DNA of 64,000 bases from Trichoplax sp. H2 (taxonomy: Eukaryota > Placozoa > Uniplacotomia > Trichoplacea), in NCBI GenBank assembly GCA_003344405.1, contig NOWV01000010.1:868001-932000 (forward strand), written 5' to 3'. The position numbers and the translations under genes are program-made. The notes below the pieces were generated by a model, which did not search any database, was not told the DNA's origin, and saw nothing but the letters and a program-made list of their open reading frames with translations. Below are positions 39,752-61,470 of this stretch, piece by piece (position 1 is the first letter of the stretch; every line of letters starts with the position of its first letter).

Positions 39752-40852
39752 ATATATATATATATATATATAACAATATTCTAGATAGACGTTTACATTT
39801 ACTATCGAAGGGCCGAAAGACTCTTTCCACGACAGCTTGTGATAATGCATTCATTTTCATTTTTAGAAGTACACTGTACAGTACAGTGTACAGTACACGA
39901 TGAAAGCGTCACTCCATATTCCTACAGTACAGTACAGTAGTACGATGGCACTGTACAGTACTGTACTGTACTATTGAGTGTACAGTACAGTACTGTACAT
40001 TGTATTTTAAGAGCTCTTATACTGTACTGTACAGTACTGTACAGTAGTACGATGGCACTGTACTGTCCTATTGAGTGTACAGTACAGTACATTGTATTTT
40101 AAGAGCTCTTATACTGTACTGTACTGTACAGTACTGTACACTGTGAGTTTTGACGACAATCGTCTTGTACTGTACAGTACAGTACTGTAGTGCTGTAGAC
40201 GTCGAGCGATTGGACGTCCAACGGACGTTCGGTATGTACAGTACTGTACAGTACGTTCGTTGTCAGATCGGACGTCGACGAACTGTACTGTACAGTACAG
40301 TACAGTGTACAGTGTACAGTACGTATAGTACAGTGTACTGTATACAGTCAGTTTGTACTGTACACTGTGACGACAATCGTCTCGTACGGTGGCATACTGT
40401 ATCCAGTACTGGACTGGACAGGACGGACTGAATTCCTAAAGTGTATTCCTAAAGTGTAAAGAGCTCTTAAGACCGGTCAGCGCATACTGTATGTATCATA
40501 TTGGAGTAGAGCAAAACACTGCGCCCATAGTGAAGTCGCTCGAATAATTTGCGTTTTACTCCATGTCCAAATTAAAGTTAAGCCCAATCAAACTGCCTTC
40601 AACAGTGACAAGTTGCTTTCAATGAGGTCAGTAAGAATAAAGTAAAGCTCTTTCTATTACGGTGCATTGGCTTAACATGAAAGTTGACACTGGCCATGTA
40701 CTTAGTAGTACTTGGAAGTTTTGTAAGCTTCAAGTAGGAACGAGAGTGCCAGTGTCAATGGTGTCCACTTGAGGGAAGGTCATGTGGTACTGCCTAGTAG
40801 AATTGTTCACACTGTAGTAAAGATCAATCATCATTTCTCATCCATAATCAAT
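39752..40852. repeat. Second copy of the ~1-kb duplication, with (GTACW)n core
   Basis: It begins inside the (AT)n run, repeats AACAATATTCTAGATAGACG, contains an expanded (GTACW)n block from about 39868 to 40410, and runs in parallel with copy one to TCATCCATAATCAATA at about 40852, after which the sequence continues into new DNA. Within both GTACW blocks the partly palindromic GACGACAATCGTCT recurs twice (here near 40151 and 40370; in copy one near 39118 and 39216), as does GGACAGGACGGACTGAATTCC. Confidence 0.9.
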
Positions 40853-42804
40853 ATTTTGGATCGTATTTCGCTTTGGAGATAGCATCAATCTTCATTTTAC
40901 TGTATCCTTGATTGCAACGTATGCCATCAAGTATCATGACTGCATTTTGGTGGATTGTTATTGGATAGTTTGTTTTGTAATGGCAACAATCCTAGCTCAA
41001 GAACTTGTATAGTCTACACGTAGTGAGTTATCTTGGTTTTTGATGCCGTATTCTATCGTCGAACGGAATTATCTCCTTTCGCAGTATACATCTCTATGCC
41101 TCAAGGGGAACAAGTTTGGACTAATTTGCTTCAAGACAGGTTACCCATATTATTATTTTTATCCCAATTTACTGTCCAGTCCGAAGATAAAATCAAGCAT
41201 CAATGTCACTATACCACATCGATAAGATGGATCTATCCGTCACTTTGATTCAATACTTGTAGAAGCGACACATGTAGTAGTAGTCATCACGACGATATGA
41301 CAAACGTTGATTAATGGATGAATTACTATTTTACTAATTTACAATTGTCCAATAATGCCCATCAGTAAGCAATGAATGGACAATATCCAGTCACTCGATA
41401 AACTATGCATCTTATTTTAAAAGGTCCTGTAATACGTAGGCCATGTCCAGTCGAAATTGTAATCCAATTTATTAAAGTACTGGTTATGTTGGACAATTGG
41501 GGCAAATTACAACTGAGAATGAACTAGGAGCAAGAGTACTGTACTACAGGATCGACTCATTAGCATGCTATTGAATTGTACGCCGGATAATAGATACGCC
41601 CTTCACTAAAAATGACTAGCCAGAGTCTTGCTACTTGTCTAGACTTTCTTGTTCATTTATTACATTAATAATAGTTATGAATTACTTGCTTGTATAGCAC
41701 TGATATGCAACCTAGAAAGATCTTGATATTCTGTAGCTTACAATACGGGCATTCATTAATAAAGTCATGCACTCTACTTGACAAGGATTGGTAATACGGC
41801 AGGTACTCTTCTTAAGTACTGTACATGAACAGAAAACGTGTCTTTTAGCCTAATAACGATATCAAATTGAAAGAATTCAATCGATTCATCAATTCACCAA
41901 TTAACATAATTTAATTTGATAGAATACATTCGTCCATATTCCCGAATTTTTTTTCTTGATAATATCATCCGTATTTAGACTATTCTCTCAAAAAGACTAA
42001 TGAATGAATGACTTTTAATTTCATTGACACGTGTTAACTTGTCATTATTTATAATTATTGGAAACTTCCAATTTCTCTCTTGCAACTATAAAACAATATT
42101 GTATTCCTTTGCTAGTCAATCATAAGGATTACTAATGATCGTAATGATTATCACTCAGATGAGTAAAAAAATGAACAAATTGAACTGATGAAATCTTGCA
42201 AATTGATGCTACACGAGCTACTATGAAAAATTGACAGGCATGACAACAGAATCTGCCCATCAGAACCTTTTTTCTTTCTTCTATCGACTCTGTGGTGTAC
42301 AGTACAATCAAAATTGGTAGAGATTCCATATAGATTCTGTTCAGATGGTTGTTTATAACAATATAAAACAGATTAAATGCTATAGTGTAATTGAGCTATC
42401 CAACGCTACATATACTCGTATATCCACTACACCTAATAATAATGATATAATGAGACACGGAAGCTTTTAAGATGTATTGGCACTTCAGAATTGGTCTATT
42501 TCTACAAACAATGCAAGGTCTAAATGGCCACTGTTGTTTTCAATGTGAATAATAATTACGACATAGTTCGAGCTCAAAAAATCCATTTCAACAAGCAATA
42601 CAACAGATGGAATAATCGAAGTCATCTTTGTTTATCAGTGTGAAGACTTGAAAAATATTATCTTTATTTAGTTTATGTTAGGATTATTTGGTTGTAATAA
42701 ACATCCGTTAGTAAGGTCAGTCCGTCTCCAATACTAAGGCTAGTCAATATTAATTAAGAAGAAGAAGAAATAAAAATAATTTCTATCATCGCAGCAGTAT
42801 TGAC
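40853..42804. other. Intergenic, no supported gene
   Basis: AT-rich DNA with short open frames near 41033-41248 in overlapping frames. They have no recognisable protein character and no clear splice context. The acceptor-like ATCATCGCAG|CAGTATTG just before 42805 probably belongs to the following gene. Confidence 0.45.
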
Positions 42805-43035
42805 ATGACAGATAGACGAACAGTTAATCGGCCATTGAAATATCCTGCCACGCGTACAATCAACTCCGTTCTAAATCATAAAATCTCGCCATCAAAATGG
42901 AAAGAGCTATTGTTAATCTGTATGGAATATGGTATTAAGTGTAAAACCATTCTAGAAAGATTGGCCACATCTGGTGATAAATCGATCTTTACAATTTTTA
43001 ATACCACATCACAACTACATCAATATACACAATAA
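42805..43035 (+). CDS. Small orphan protein, 76 aa
   Basis: I do not recognise it. A true ATG lies a few bases after a plausible splice acceptor (TTTCTATCATCGCAG), suggesting a 5' UTR intron. The N-terminus is basic and Asn/Arg/Pro-rich (TDRRTVNRPLKYPATRTINS), followed by an amphipathic stretch, SPSKWKELLLICMEYGIKCK, and a hydrophilic end. Its composition looks more protein-like than other short frames nearby, but there is no family match, domain or conserved neighbour to confirm it. It could also be one exon of a larger gene that I failed to join. Confidence 0.4.
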   Translation: MTDRRTVNRPLKYPATRTINSVLNHKISPSKWKELLLICMEYGIKCKTILERLATSGDKSIFTIFNTTSQLHQYTQ

Positions 43036-47870
<4,835 letters not shown>

Positions 47871-49323
47871 GCTATTATGGCTATGTCATGGCAGTCTTTG
47901 ATCCATCTCACTATCACTGCGTTATCATTACTTTAGCATTGATAATAAAATATACAGTACTCTATAGCGAAGACATATATGCGTATATTAATTAGAATTG
48001 TATAATCAAATAATTATTTAACGTAATAAACAAAAATACTATAGGAAATATTTTAATGCAGTTGATTATTTTTACTAGAATATATCTTACTGTTTCGATA
48101 TGACCCTAATATGATACGAATAGCATTTATTTTAATTGTTCAAGTTTAAATCGCATTTAGCTGAATGATTACATTTTTAATGCAAGCGATTGTTATCGAA
48201 TCTGATTTAGTTTAGATAATCCATTTTAAAATATATATATATATATTAAAAGCTTTACCTATCTGAAGGGTAAAAGGTATACAACAAATTATCTGAAGCA
48301 TGCGATATTGTACCAAATATATCCTGAACGTCATATTCGCTATGAAATTTATATAATAGTAACGTCAATGTTACGCTTCATTTACCATCATTAATATCCA
48401 TGTAACTATTTAACTAACCACTAATCGGATTTGCACACTTGGTTGTGCATTGCGATAATAAAGTACATTATCGTAGCAAGACCATATTCAAACTTATTTC
48501 CAACTTCTGTTTTAATTATATTATATCTAATTTTGTCAATATCGATCAAATTGCTGAATATTTTTTATTGACAATATTTACGTATAAGGTTGCTCTAACT
48601 AATCAATAAAATAACTGGTGGCTAAAACATTAAAAAGAAAAATGAGTAGATTCTGTTAGTGTAAGTTCTTATTTATAAGAATACACGTATATGGCACAAC
48701 TTTGCATACCTAGTTGGTGGGTATCCATTGCTGTATATGATACTCCGATTCAGTTACTGTATTTATTACTGAAGTATTAGCGTTCAACTTGTATCATGAC
48801 CAATTGATCATGGCCTCCAGACCACATTAACCATTGAATCGAAGCTAGTGATGAAGGACACTCTGTGTATCTACAATCTACATCATCTTAACGAGCTTTA
48901 ACGTGCAATTTTTATTCATTAACGATTCAGTACGTGATAATACAGATTAAGATTATTGTACTATTGTAGCCTTTAGTAGATTTTATAACGAATATCCGCA
49001 TGCACAGTGTAGGGATGTCCTCATAAAGTGTGGGCACTTACGAAGATATTTTAACACTACATCATAGTTTACTGCCCTAAGTACAGAATAATTAATTATA
49101 ATGATCTGTAGGATGGAAACAGTTGCTGAATTGCATATATTAAAAACTTAGAAAGTACAGTGTCGCTTCCAATTAAGTGCTATGTATACTGAGTGCAATA
49201 CCGCAAAAGGAGAGATAAAAAGGTACTTTTTATTCCTCATTTAAGAGATTACAAAAGCAATAAGGATCTAAACACAGTAACATAATATAATTTATAAGGA
49301 TCTTCACTACTGGTTATCCACAG
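47871..49323. other. Intergenic, downstream of the first GALE
   Basis: AT-rich DNA with a poly(A) signal for GALE near its start and a short (AT)n run near 48232. No gene or RNA feature is supported. Confidence 0.4.
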
Positions 49324-49584
49324 CAAGTGTTGTATGCCATTTGCAAGGCTACAACCTCAAGCAAAAAATACGCCAGGCATGGCACCCTTCCTATAAGATT
49401 GCATGAAGATCAAACAGTTAGTGATCCTGCTCGAAGGTATGAAAATGACTTCAGGCTATACAATACTACTTTACAGTCTATAATTAAAAGAATGAGAGCT
49501 ATCATTATTGTTTTTATTAAAGGGGTACAAGGCTTTCGTTCTGTTAAGGCGGATGAAGTCCCATTCCCAAATGGAAATACATAA
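49324..49584 (+). other. Possible orphan exon or degraded coding fragment
   Basis: An open stretch follows an acceptor-like GGTTATCCACAG and runs 86 codons to a TAA. It has no in-frame ATG near its beginning, so it would need an upstream exon. The translation is hydrophilic and mixed (IRLHEDQTVSDPARRYENDF, then GVQGFRSVKADEVPFPNG), more protein-like than chance frames in this window. No family is recognised and no donor-bearing partner exon was found upstream. It might be a remnant of a mobile element or simply chance. Confidence 0.2.
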
Positions 49585-50573
49585 CTACGGAGGTAATTTT
49601 CAATTATAATTAAAAGAATCATTCATTTACTATATACTGTAGTATGTATGACAGTAGATTGGTGGCTATGATTACAATAGTTTCTGAAAAATGCCTACCC
49701 AAAGTGCAAGAGTACTAGCGTATCATCAATATCATAATCGTAAACATTGAACAATTTGTCACAGGAGGAGATATTTCCATTAGAGACTACAGTATATCGT
49801 ATGCAACTGTGGGTAAAACTTTTACTACAATTATATCGTAATTACAGGCCATAGCTTACTAGACTTACTCAGTTAAGTTTAGTAATCCAAGAAGACCATA
49901 ATTAAACACTGGGTATTGAAGATGACTTTACAACTGAATGGAACCAAAATGTGTTGAAGCAGTAGGAAAATATTCTATACAGATGGACAGTTGTCTTACT
50001 GAATAATTAATTAATTATCGAGCAAGGAAAATCAAGGCATAGGGAAATGCGATGATCTTCAAATGAAGATGACGATCATTTGCTAATCATTTAAAGCGAC
50101 GTAGCAAGTACAAATTTGCTTGTTGCCTTGCTTCAATAAAGTTGAAGTGTCTACAGTACTGTATGCTGTATTGGATAAAGTAGTTTTACAGGAGACTGGA
50201 TAAACAAGGTGGTGCGCTGCACACTCGTCCTGTACATTGAGTAAAAGTTGACTGTTGTGTTTAGTTGTTTTCGTACTAAAAAGACATTTGTTGTATAGTA
50301 AAGCCAGTATAATTTTAATAATGATATAGATCCAATTTTTAGTATAGTATGGAAATATTAAGGCGTTGGTGCCAACAGTATCTTATTATGCTGAAAAAGA
50401 TCCATTTGGCTGTTGCTCTCTCTATACACTGTACTAAACCGCTCCACGAATAGTGTATTTTGTATGCAGACGTCTTGCATCTGTTGACTAAACTACAAGT
50501 TATCTGCCGTATGTAGTCAAATAACAACTTACCTAGTAATTTTAAGCCGAACTGACGATAAAACGAATTAGTT

Positions 50574-50780
50574 TTAAGCATCTCTTTCTTTCTCCAACTT
50601 TAATGCTTCATCATTAGCATTGTAATTCTTATAAAAATTTTCGTAATTCCTAATTCTTGGCACTTGCACCGTATAACGGAAAACAAGTCCGCCAACCAGT
50701 CCAACTCCAATAGCGACAAATATGTCACGAAGGACTTCCGTTCGGAATAGATAACGAAGTTGTGGCTTGGCTGCTGACAT
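50574..50780 (-). CDS. COX6C: Cytochrome c oxidase subunit 6C
   Basis: COX6C is a small nuclear-encoded subunit of respiratory complex IV in the mitochondrial inner membrane. The 68-residue protein (human 75) has a basic N-terminus (AAKPQLRYLFRTEVLR), one membrane segment at about residues 19-40 (DIFVAIGVGLVGGLVFRYTV) and the family tail RIRNYENFYKNY, which aligns with the human KAYADFYRNYD region. There is no cleavable presequence, as is usual for COX6C. The ATG at 50780 follows the acceptor-like TTGATATTTTGCAG|CT, so a 5' UTR intron is likely and the coding part is a single exon. The gene sits between the two convergent GALE paralogs. Confidence 0.85.
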   Translation of the reverse strand: MSAAKPQLRYLFRTEVLRDIFVAIGVGLVGGLVFRYTVQVPRIRNYENFYKNYNANDEALKLEKERDA

Positions 50781-50954
50781 AGCTGCAAAATATCAATAGA
50801 ATAAAAGTCAAGATTAGTGTCCTGTATTGAAACTTTGACACCATATAATCCATGTAATATTGCTATACTGACTTGTTTTTACCGATGCCGATTTGATATC
50901 TGAAGAAGAAAAAACAGTATGGCGGTTGCAAGTTAATCGAACGCGATTGGAGCC

Positions 50955-51165
50955 GTAACAGTACAGTACGCTATTAAGCTTGTCCTGTGGCTACAGTGTA
51001 CAGTACATTGGGTTGTACAAGTACTGTACACTGTAGACAATTTTCACAATAGATTGTCACGTGTCTCATCGAGGGTCTCTACTGTACTGTACTGTACTGT
51101 ACAGTGTACAGTACTGTAGGCAATGAACTACTGTACTGTACTGTACTGTACTGTACAAGAAGAAG
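50955..51165. repeat. (GTACW)n tract upstream of COX6C
   Basis: Runs such as CTGTACTGTACTGTACTGTA and GTGTACAGTACTGTA recur, interrupted by short unique stretches. A GGACCGGACTG block with GGCGGACGGAC follows at 51173-51202, as at other GTACW sites in this window. The tract starts about 175 bases upstream of the COX6C ATG. Confidence 0.85.
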
Positions 51166-52226
51166 ACCCGGACCGGACTGATCACTGCCTCAGGCGGACG
51201 GACATTTTGCCCAAATGTGGAGAAATGACTACGGTACTTAGCAATGCTAAAGGACCTTCCATGTCTGCTTTTTCTAAATCGCTGATATTAATTTAAAGAA
51301 CATTTATGATCTTATATAACTGTTTCCAAGCAGATAGTAACAGGTAATAAAGATTCAATGTAATATTGCTTAATTGAGAAAAATCAGTCCATTCAGCACT
51401 GTACTGTACAGTATTTTGACAGCCCAGCTCGATTTTGTCAGCAGATGCAAATAGGACGGCATACTGTATGTACAGTAATATATAATAATAATATGACTGC
51501 ACTTTACTGTACACTGTAATAATAATTTTGATATATTCAGGTTTCAAGCAGAACTTTGTTTGGATTCAGTGGAATATTACTTAATTTAGAAAAGTATGCA
51601 AATTATGGAATCGAGCATCGGCAAACTGACGCAATACTCGTAACTAATAACTTACAGTACTGTATTGCGTACAGTTAGAATCTCTTACTGTTAGGCTTTT
51701 CTTATACTGTAGCTCAGATTTTCATCAGGTGCAATTATGCAAAACACATTCACATATTAAAAGACGAGTACACAACAGTATTCATTTGCGTTTAATTCAT
51801 AAAAATGTTTAATATTAGAATATAATTCGATCGCTATTAATACAGTTTCAGAAAATGCAAATTAATACTAAATGGCAGCAGGGCACATTTTAAGGAAATA
51901 CTCCTACAATACGAATATGACGGTGATAACCTATAATGTATATTGCAATTAGAATTGACATATACAGTACATGGAGAACAGGTTTATAGTCCAGTGAATA
52001 GTGCCGTGATAGATCAGATAGAAATATAATTTGACCCAATCTGCAGTATATTGATGTCTATCGAAATCATTCATAGATCGTTATAAAACAGAATTTTAAG
52101 AAAATAGCTCTCATTACTTAAAAATATAAAATTAACTAATTAATCCATTTGAACTGAATTCGAAAAGATTTAAAAAATAATTTTGCTTCAAGGAATGGTC
52201 AAGTACTCAAAGCAGTTTGAAACCTT
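51166..52226. other. Region between COX6C and the second GALE
   Basis: AT-rich with further isolated GTACW words (around 51400, 51470, 51655 and 51965). It should include the 3' UTR of the minus-strand GALE. No gene is supported. Confidence 0.4.
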
Positions 52227-57172
<4,946 letters not shown>

Positions 57173-59786
57173 TCATACGCATTTATAGTAAAGTACCTCT
57201 TTTATATTGGATACGGAGGTACAAAGGTCTGAGGAGCTACTTAATCGCAGGGTTGATAAGTGATCAGTTGTAGACTGATAGTTGAAATACTTCTCAGGAT
57301 TTGTCAAGTCAGGAGTTTCACTCATAGGATTCAACTTACGAGTAGAAATTTTCTGTTTACTCATATCAGAAATATAACTGTATTGAACATCCTCAATTTC
57401 ACTGACATAATCAGCATCACTATCAGCACCATCACTATCGATATTGCTATCATAAACTTTTCGACGTTTATTGTCATAATTACTGTTTTCATTTTCGTAA
57501 CCACTATCGGATTCACTGTATTGACTTAATTCCGAATTATAGCTTATTTCGTGATTGCTATCTAACGAACTGTCTTCTGACGCTTCATCGTAATCGGTTA
57601 AGATTGACGGAATTGATGACTTTAAGCAAATATTCGGTTGAATGCTGTTTGTAACGCTCTCAGGGATACCATTACCTGATTGGAGTGTGATTAAATTGTT
57701 GGTGAAACTTTGATACGTATCCGGACGTAGTTCGTTAATTTCGTAATCAATTTTTTTATCTCTGTCATCTGCCTCAGTCCATTGACCCAAGAAACTAGGC
57801 GGCATTTCAAATGTCTTAGCCTTGTGTTCAAGAAGATATTCATCATCATTTTTCGAGCGTGCAGCGGCTTGTTTATTGCGATTGCCACAAGGCGCAAGGC
57901 TGTAAATTTTATTAATAATTTTGGTATTAATTTTAAATTTAGGATTAATTTGAGCATTTACTTTCAAAATTGCCAAACAATGACCAAGATGGCAGTATTG
58001 GATAATTTTATCGACATGACCATAGCATGTAGTGAAGAATTCTCTCTTTAAGTCCTGTACTAGTAGACGAGTAAATATCTCGCTCGATGCGTATCGATTG
58101 TTCGCCTCTGCTTCATAAGTGAAATTCATAGAGCAACTAAAATGATGGTCCTTTACTCTACTATCTGCTACCGATCGTGTATCTAATGTACGATTTAAAA
58201 ATTGATTAATGTTAGTCACTATCAGTAATATGATACAATAAATCTACTATGTTATCAGCACATCCTAGTATTTTGCTGCAAAGAAGTTGAAGCAACATTT
58301 ACCAGCTGTGCTTAATTTCAGCTTCTTGTGATGAGAGCTAGGATGAGTGGCGAAGAGGCTAGCATTATCAACTTGTTTTCTTTTATGATTTAAGCAAGCA
58401 AACGTCGGACTGATTGTAGATTGATCAATGTAATCCTTTAAGTGATGTGTTATACTGGTAGCTCGATAATAGTTGGTTATCAGAGTACAGAGTAAATATA
58501 GTATCTTATCGTGATTCCATGTGTTAGTTGAGTTGGTTGGATATATATCATAGTTAGCACCATAAGAAGTAATCCAAATGTTAATCTTCTCTAGATTTAA
58601 CCCACTGACTGTGTTTTGATATGTTGCAGTGATGACTTTATACTGCAAGAGATAATCATTAAATCTTTTAAATACAACATATTCAAAGTGACTTAGTTCT
58701 TGGAATGAAGCAGGAAGTAATACATGTCCGACATCGGAGAACTTATCATCCGGGACACTCCTCAGAGACTTCAAGGGATAATCTAGGCACTCCATAAAGG
58801 CTCTTGAGGAGCAATACATCCTCCTGTCGCTACTGAATCTTATAATTTCAGAATTAGATGCATTTATTATTGACTGTGGAAGACTGAAACTGAGTTTGGT
58901 AGTAATAAACCGAAAAGGCCCATGATTATAACCGGCTTTAGTGAATGAGTTCTTTAGTTTAATAGCTATACAGGTTTTTGTTAATATCCGAGATTTTGTT
59001 CGTTTTTGCATAATCATAAAATGCTTGACGATATCTTTGCTACTGTTTCCATTGCGTCGTGCTATTGGTCTCATATTTTGGTGCTTATCAGATAGCGGTA
59101 TAAGAGTTCTCATGCGTCTTAAACGAGCTTGATTCTTTGGATGCCATGCGAGTAGTATCTTACTTTTGAGATAGAGGCTGATATTTTCCCTTGAACTCTT
59201 GATGGTTACCAATACATTCGTTTGTAGAGTCTTCTTGCACCTTAAAAGAAAACAATTTACAACATGGTCATCAATTTAATAAAAGGGTTTAAAATAATGA
59301 TGTTATAATTACAACATAATGTATGCTGTACTTATCATCCGAAAGTGTAGCTACGCGACTTATTCCATTTCTTGATAGACATAAACTTATACTTAATAAA
59401 TCTCTCAACGGATTCCATAGGATATCATGTCGAATTCCTAATTTTATTAGTAAAAATTTTGAAGGATTTCTATATGATAAATAACTAAAGGTGGACTATA
59501 CCACAAAAAGTTAACATTTTATCTGAATCTTTCAAAACAGTTATCAATATACCTCTGATTTAAAAGCAACTTGAAATTAATAGAAGCATATGCTAGATGT
59601 CTATTTACCGTTAATAATAACAGTCCCATCTGATGAAAACTGATGATTCCAACAAATTTTCTTAGAATTGCTGGATATAATGCTGAGCTCTTTCTTCGTA
59701 TTATTATTTGCGTTACAAATGGAATTATCGGGTAGATTATCTAATAAAAGATGTCCAAATCTTTTAATCCAACTGTTATGTAATGG
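57173..59786 (-). CDS. Unrecognised multi-exon gene with acidic Ser/Asp-rich C-terminus
   Basis: I do not recognise this protein. Two large exons, 59240-58303 and 58218-57173, join in phase across an 84-bp intron (donor GTAAAT, acceptor TGATAG) and encode about 660 residues. Upstream, a piece with SKFLLIKLGIRHDILWNPL and a phase-2 donor at about 59336 fits the 59240 acceptor, and a further exon-like frame lies at 59786-59609; their junction phases do not match (phase 1 donor against phase 2 acceptor), so that join is unresolved and the true start is unknown. The middle part is rich in basic and aromatic residues (WHPKNQARLRRMR, HFEYVVFKRFNDYLLQYK, IWITSYGANYDIYP). The C-terminal third is acidic with SDSGYENENSNYDNKRRK and DSDGADSDADYVSEIED, which could include a nuclear localisation signal. 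No membrane segment or catalytic motif is evident. Confidence 0.6.
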
Positions 59787-60844
59787 CTAAATTAAAATAT
59801 ATTAGAATATTATATGCACATATAACTTTCATCTACATATTGGATCTCATAAATGGCCTAGCTATTGCTGAAGAATGGGTTTAGGAATTAGGAAGGTGGA
59901 GGTCAAAATCTTGAGATAATAAATACTGCACTAATGTCACGATCAGGTGAAATCAGTAAGCCTAAAACTTGTTTAATTCTGTATATGCAGTTTGGCTCAT
60001 CATGGTACGTACTAGTACAAATTTTAAGAGACTATTCAAAATTGAAACTTTATAAACGAAGAATTTTCATTGAATTTATTATTAAGATACGGTCTAAAAT
60101 TGTATGTGTACCAAGTGTTGCTATTTTGAAGATACGATTTAGATTGGAGCTATTCATATAAGAAGTTTCCCTGTATTGCTGACGGTACAACTTAAATTGT
60201 GTATACACAGAGGTAATTCGTTAGGATCCGTGATTACCATTAAATGATCAGTTGTATTCTCACGAACAGGATTGAATTCATTCAAGTTTAAACTAATTAT
60301 TCCGATATCTTATAGTGATTCTTTTGATGAGCTAAATATAATATGCTATCAAATAATATGATGACTAAAATAACTGAAAAATTATAATTATATAATCAAT
60401 AAATCGACATTTAAATCTTTAGAGCCCACCTGTTATCTGACCTTCAATATTACTTTCCGTAGCGACAAGTATCAAAACTCGTATCCTTTTATTAGAGTAG
60501 GAATAGGAATAGGAATATCCACTAGAAAAAATGTATTATTTCAAGATATTTTACTTTCTTTAATTTAAAGTTAAGCTATTTAAGATCATTTTATAAAGTT
60601 TTAAGTACATTTTCACTGTTGAATATATTTTAAATATCGATTAAACGTTTATTCTAGGCTATCGAAGATAATTTGCCATAATTACTCCATAACCACTAAG
60701 CAAAATTATTGACGAAGTAGAATTTTGCAATTTTGATCTTGATATTCTATATAAAATTGCCACTATTATTACATAATAGTCTGCTATACCTTATGTTCTT
60801 AATGGATTTCATGATACTTGGTCGTTTTTTCTTTTCTTGTCTTT
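59787..60844. other. Region upstream of the unrecognised gene
   Basis: It may contain the first exon(s) and promoter of the minus-strand gene. One candidate minus-strand frame begins MNSSNLNRIFKIATLG at about 60157, but I found no convincing donor. A 75-codon ATG frame on the plus strand (59934-60161) covers the same bases and is equally unproven. Confidence 0.3.
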
Positions 60845-61470
60845 GAAAATATGAGTTCTGGTTGAGAATTAAAAATTCTTCACTGTAAGTTGAAAATTTT
60901 CACTGGTCTTTCTTGCATCCGTAGAAAATTTTCTTTGAGTTATTATAGTCTTGTCCAAAATTTTTCATTTCAACGTGATGCGATTCAATTCCTGAGGTGA
61001 AATAACTGCGACTGTAGGACATGGCGAATGAATCATAGCAGTCGTTGTGATGTTGATCACGTTCTACAGCACCACGATTTACCACGCAGTCGCTAACTAC
61101 GACGACAATTTTAATCATGCTATGCTGAATGATCTGCTATGTCATTTAAAGATAGATTTACTCGGTTTCCTCGAAAATATAAGTTCTGGTTGGAAATTAA
61201 AAATTCTTCACTGTAAGTTGAAAATTTTCTCTGAGTTATTATAGTCTTGTCCCAAATTTTTCATTTCAACGTGATGCGATTCAATTCCTGAGGTGAAACA
61301 ACTGCGACTGTAGGACATGGCGAATGAATCATAGCAGTCGTTGTGATATTGATCACGTTCTACAGTACCACGATTTACCACGCAGTCGCTAACTACGACG
61401 ACAATTTTAATCATGCTATGCTGAATGATCTGCTATGTAATTTAAGGATAGATTTACTCGGTTTAAATAC
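60845..61470. repeat. Direct tandem duplication of about 300 bp
   Basis: The segment from GAAAATATGAGTTCTGGTTG at 60845 recurs from 61173, with near identity over AAAAATTCTTCACTGTAAG, the GCGATTCAATTCCTGAGGTG region and the block ending AATGATCTGCTATGT. The first copy is 328 bases and carries an extra 32-base piece near 60900-60932; the second is about 296. The two minus-strand open frames beginning IKIVVVVSDCVVNRG are copies of the same stretch, not separate genes. The end of the second copy runs into array C. Confidence 0.9.

Noticed and set aside
57260-58051. Plus-strand Ile/Thr-rich frames opposite the unrecognised gene
   Set aside because: They are antisense shadows of the Asp/Ser-rich minus-strand exon.
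60900-61414. Two similar minus-strand frames as a duplicated gene pair
   Set aside because: They start at non-ATG codons or lack context and are simply the two copies of a ~300-bp non-coding duplication.
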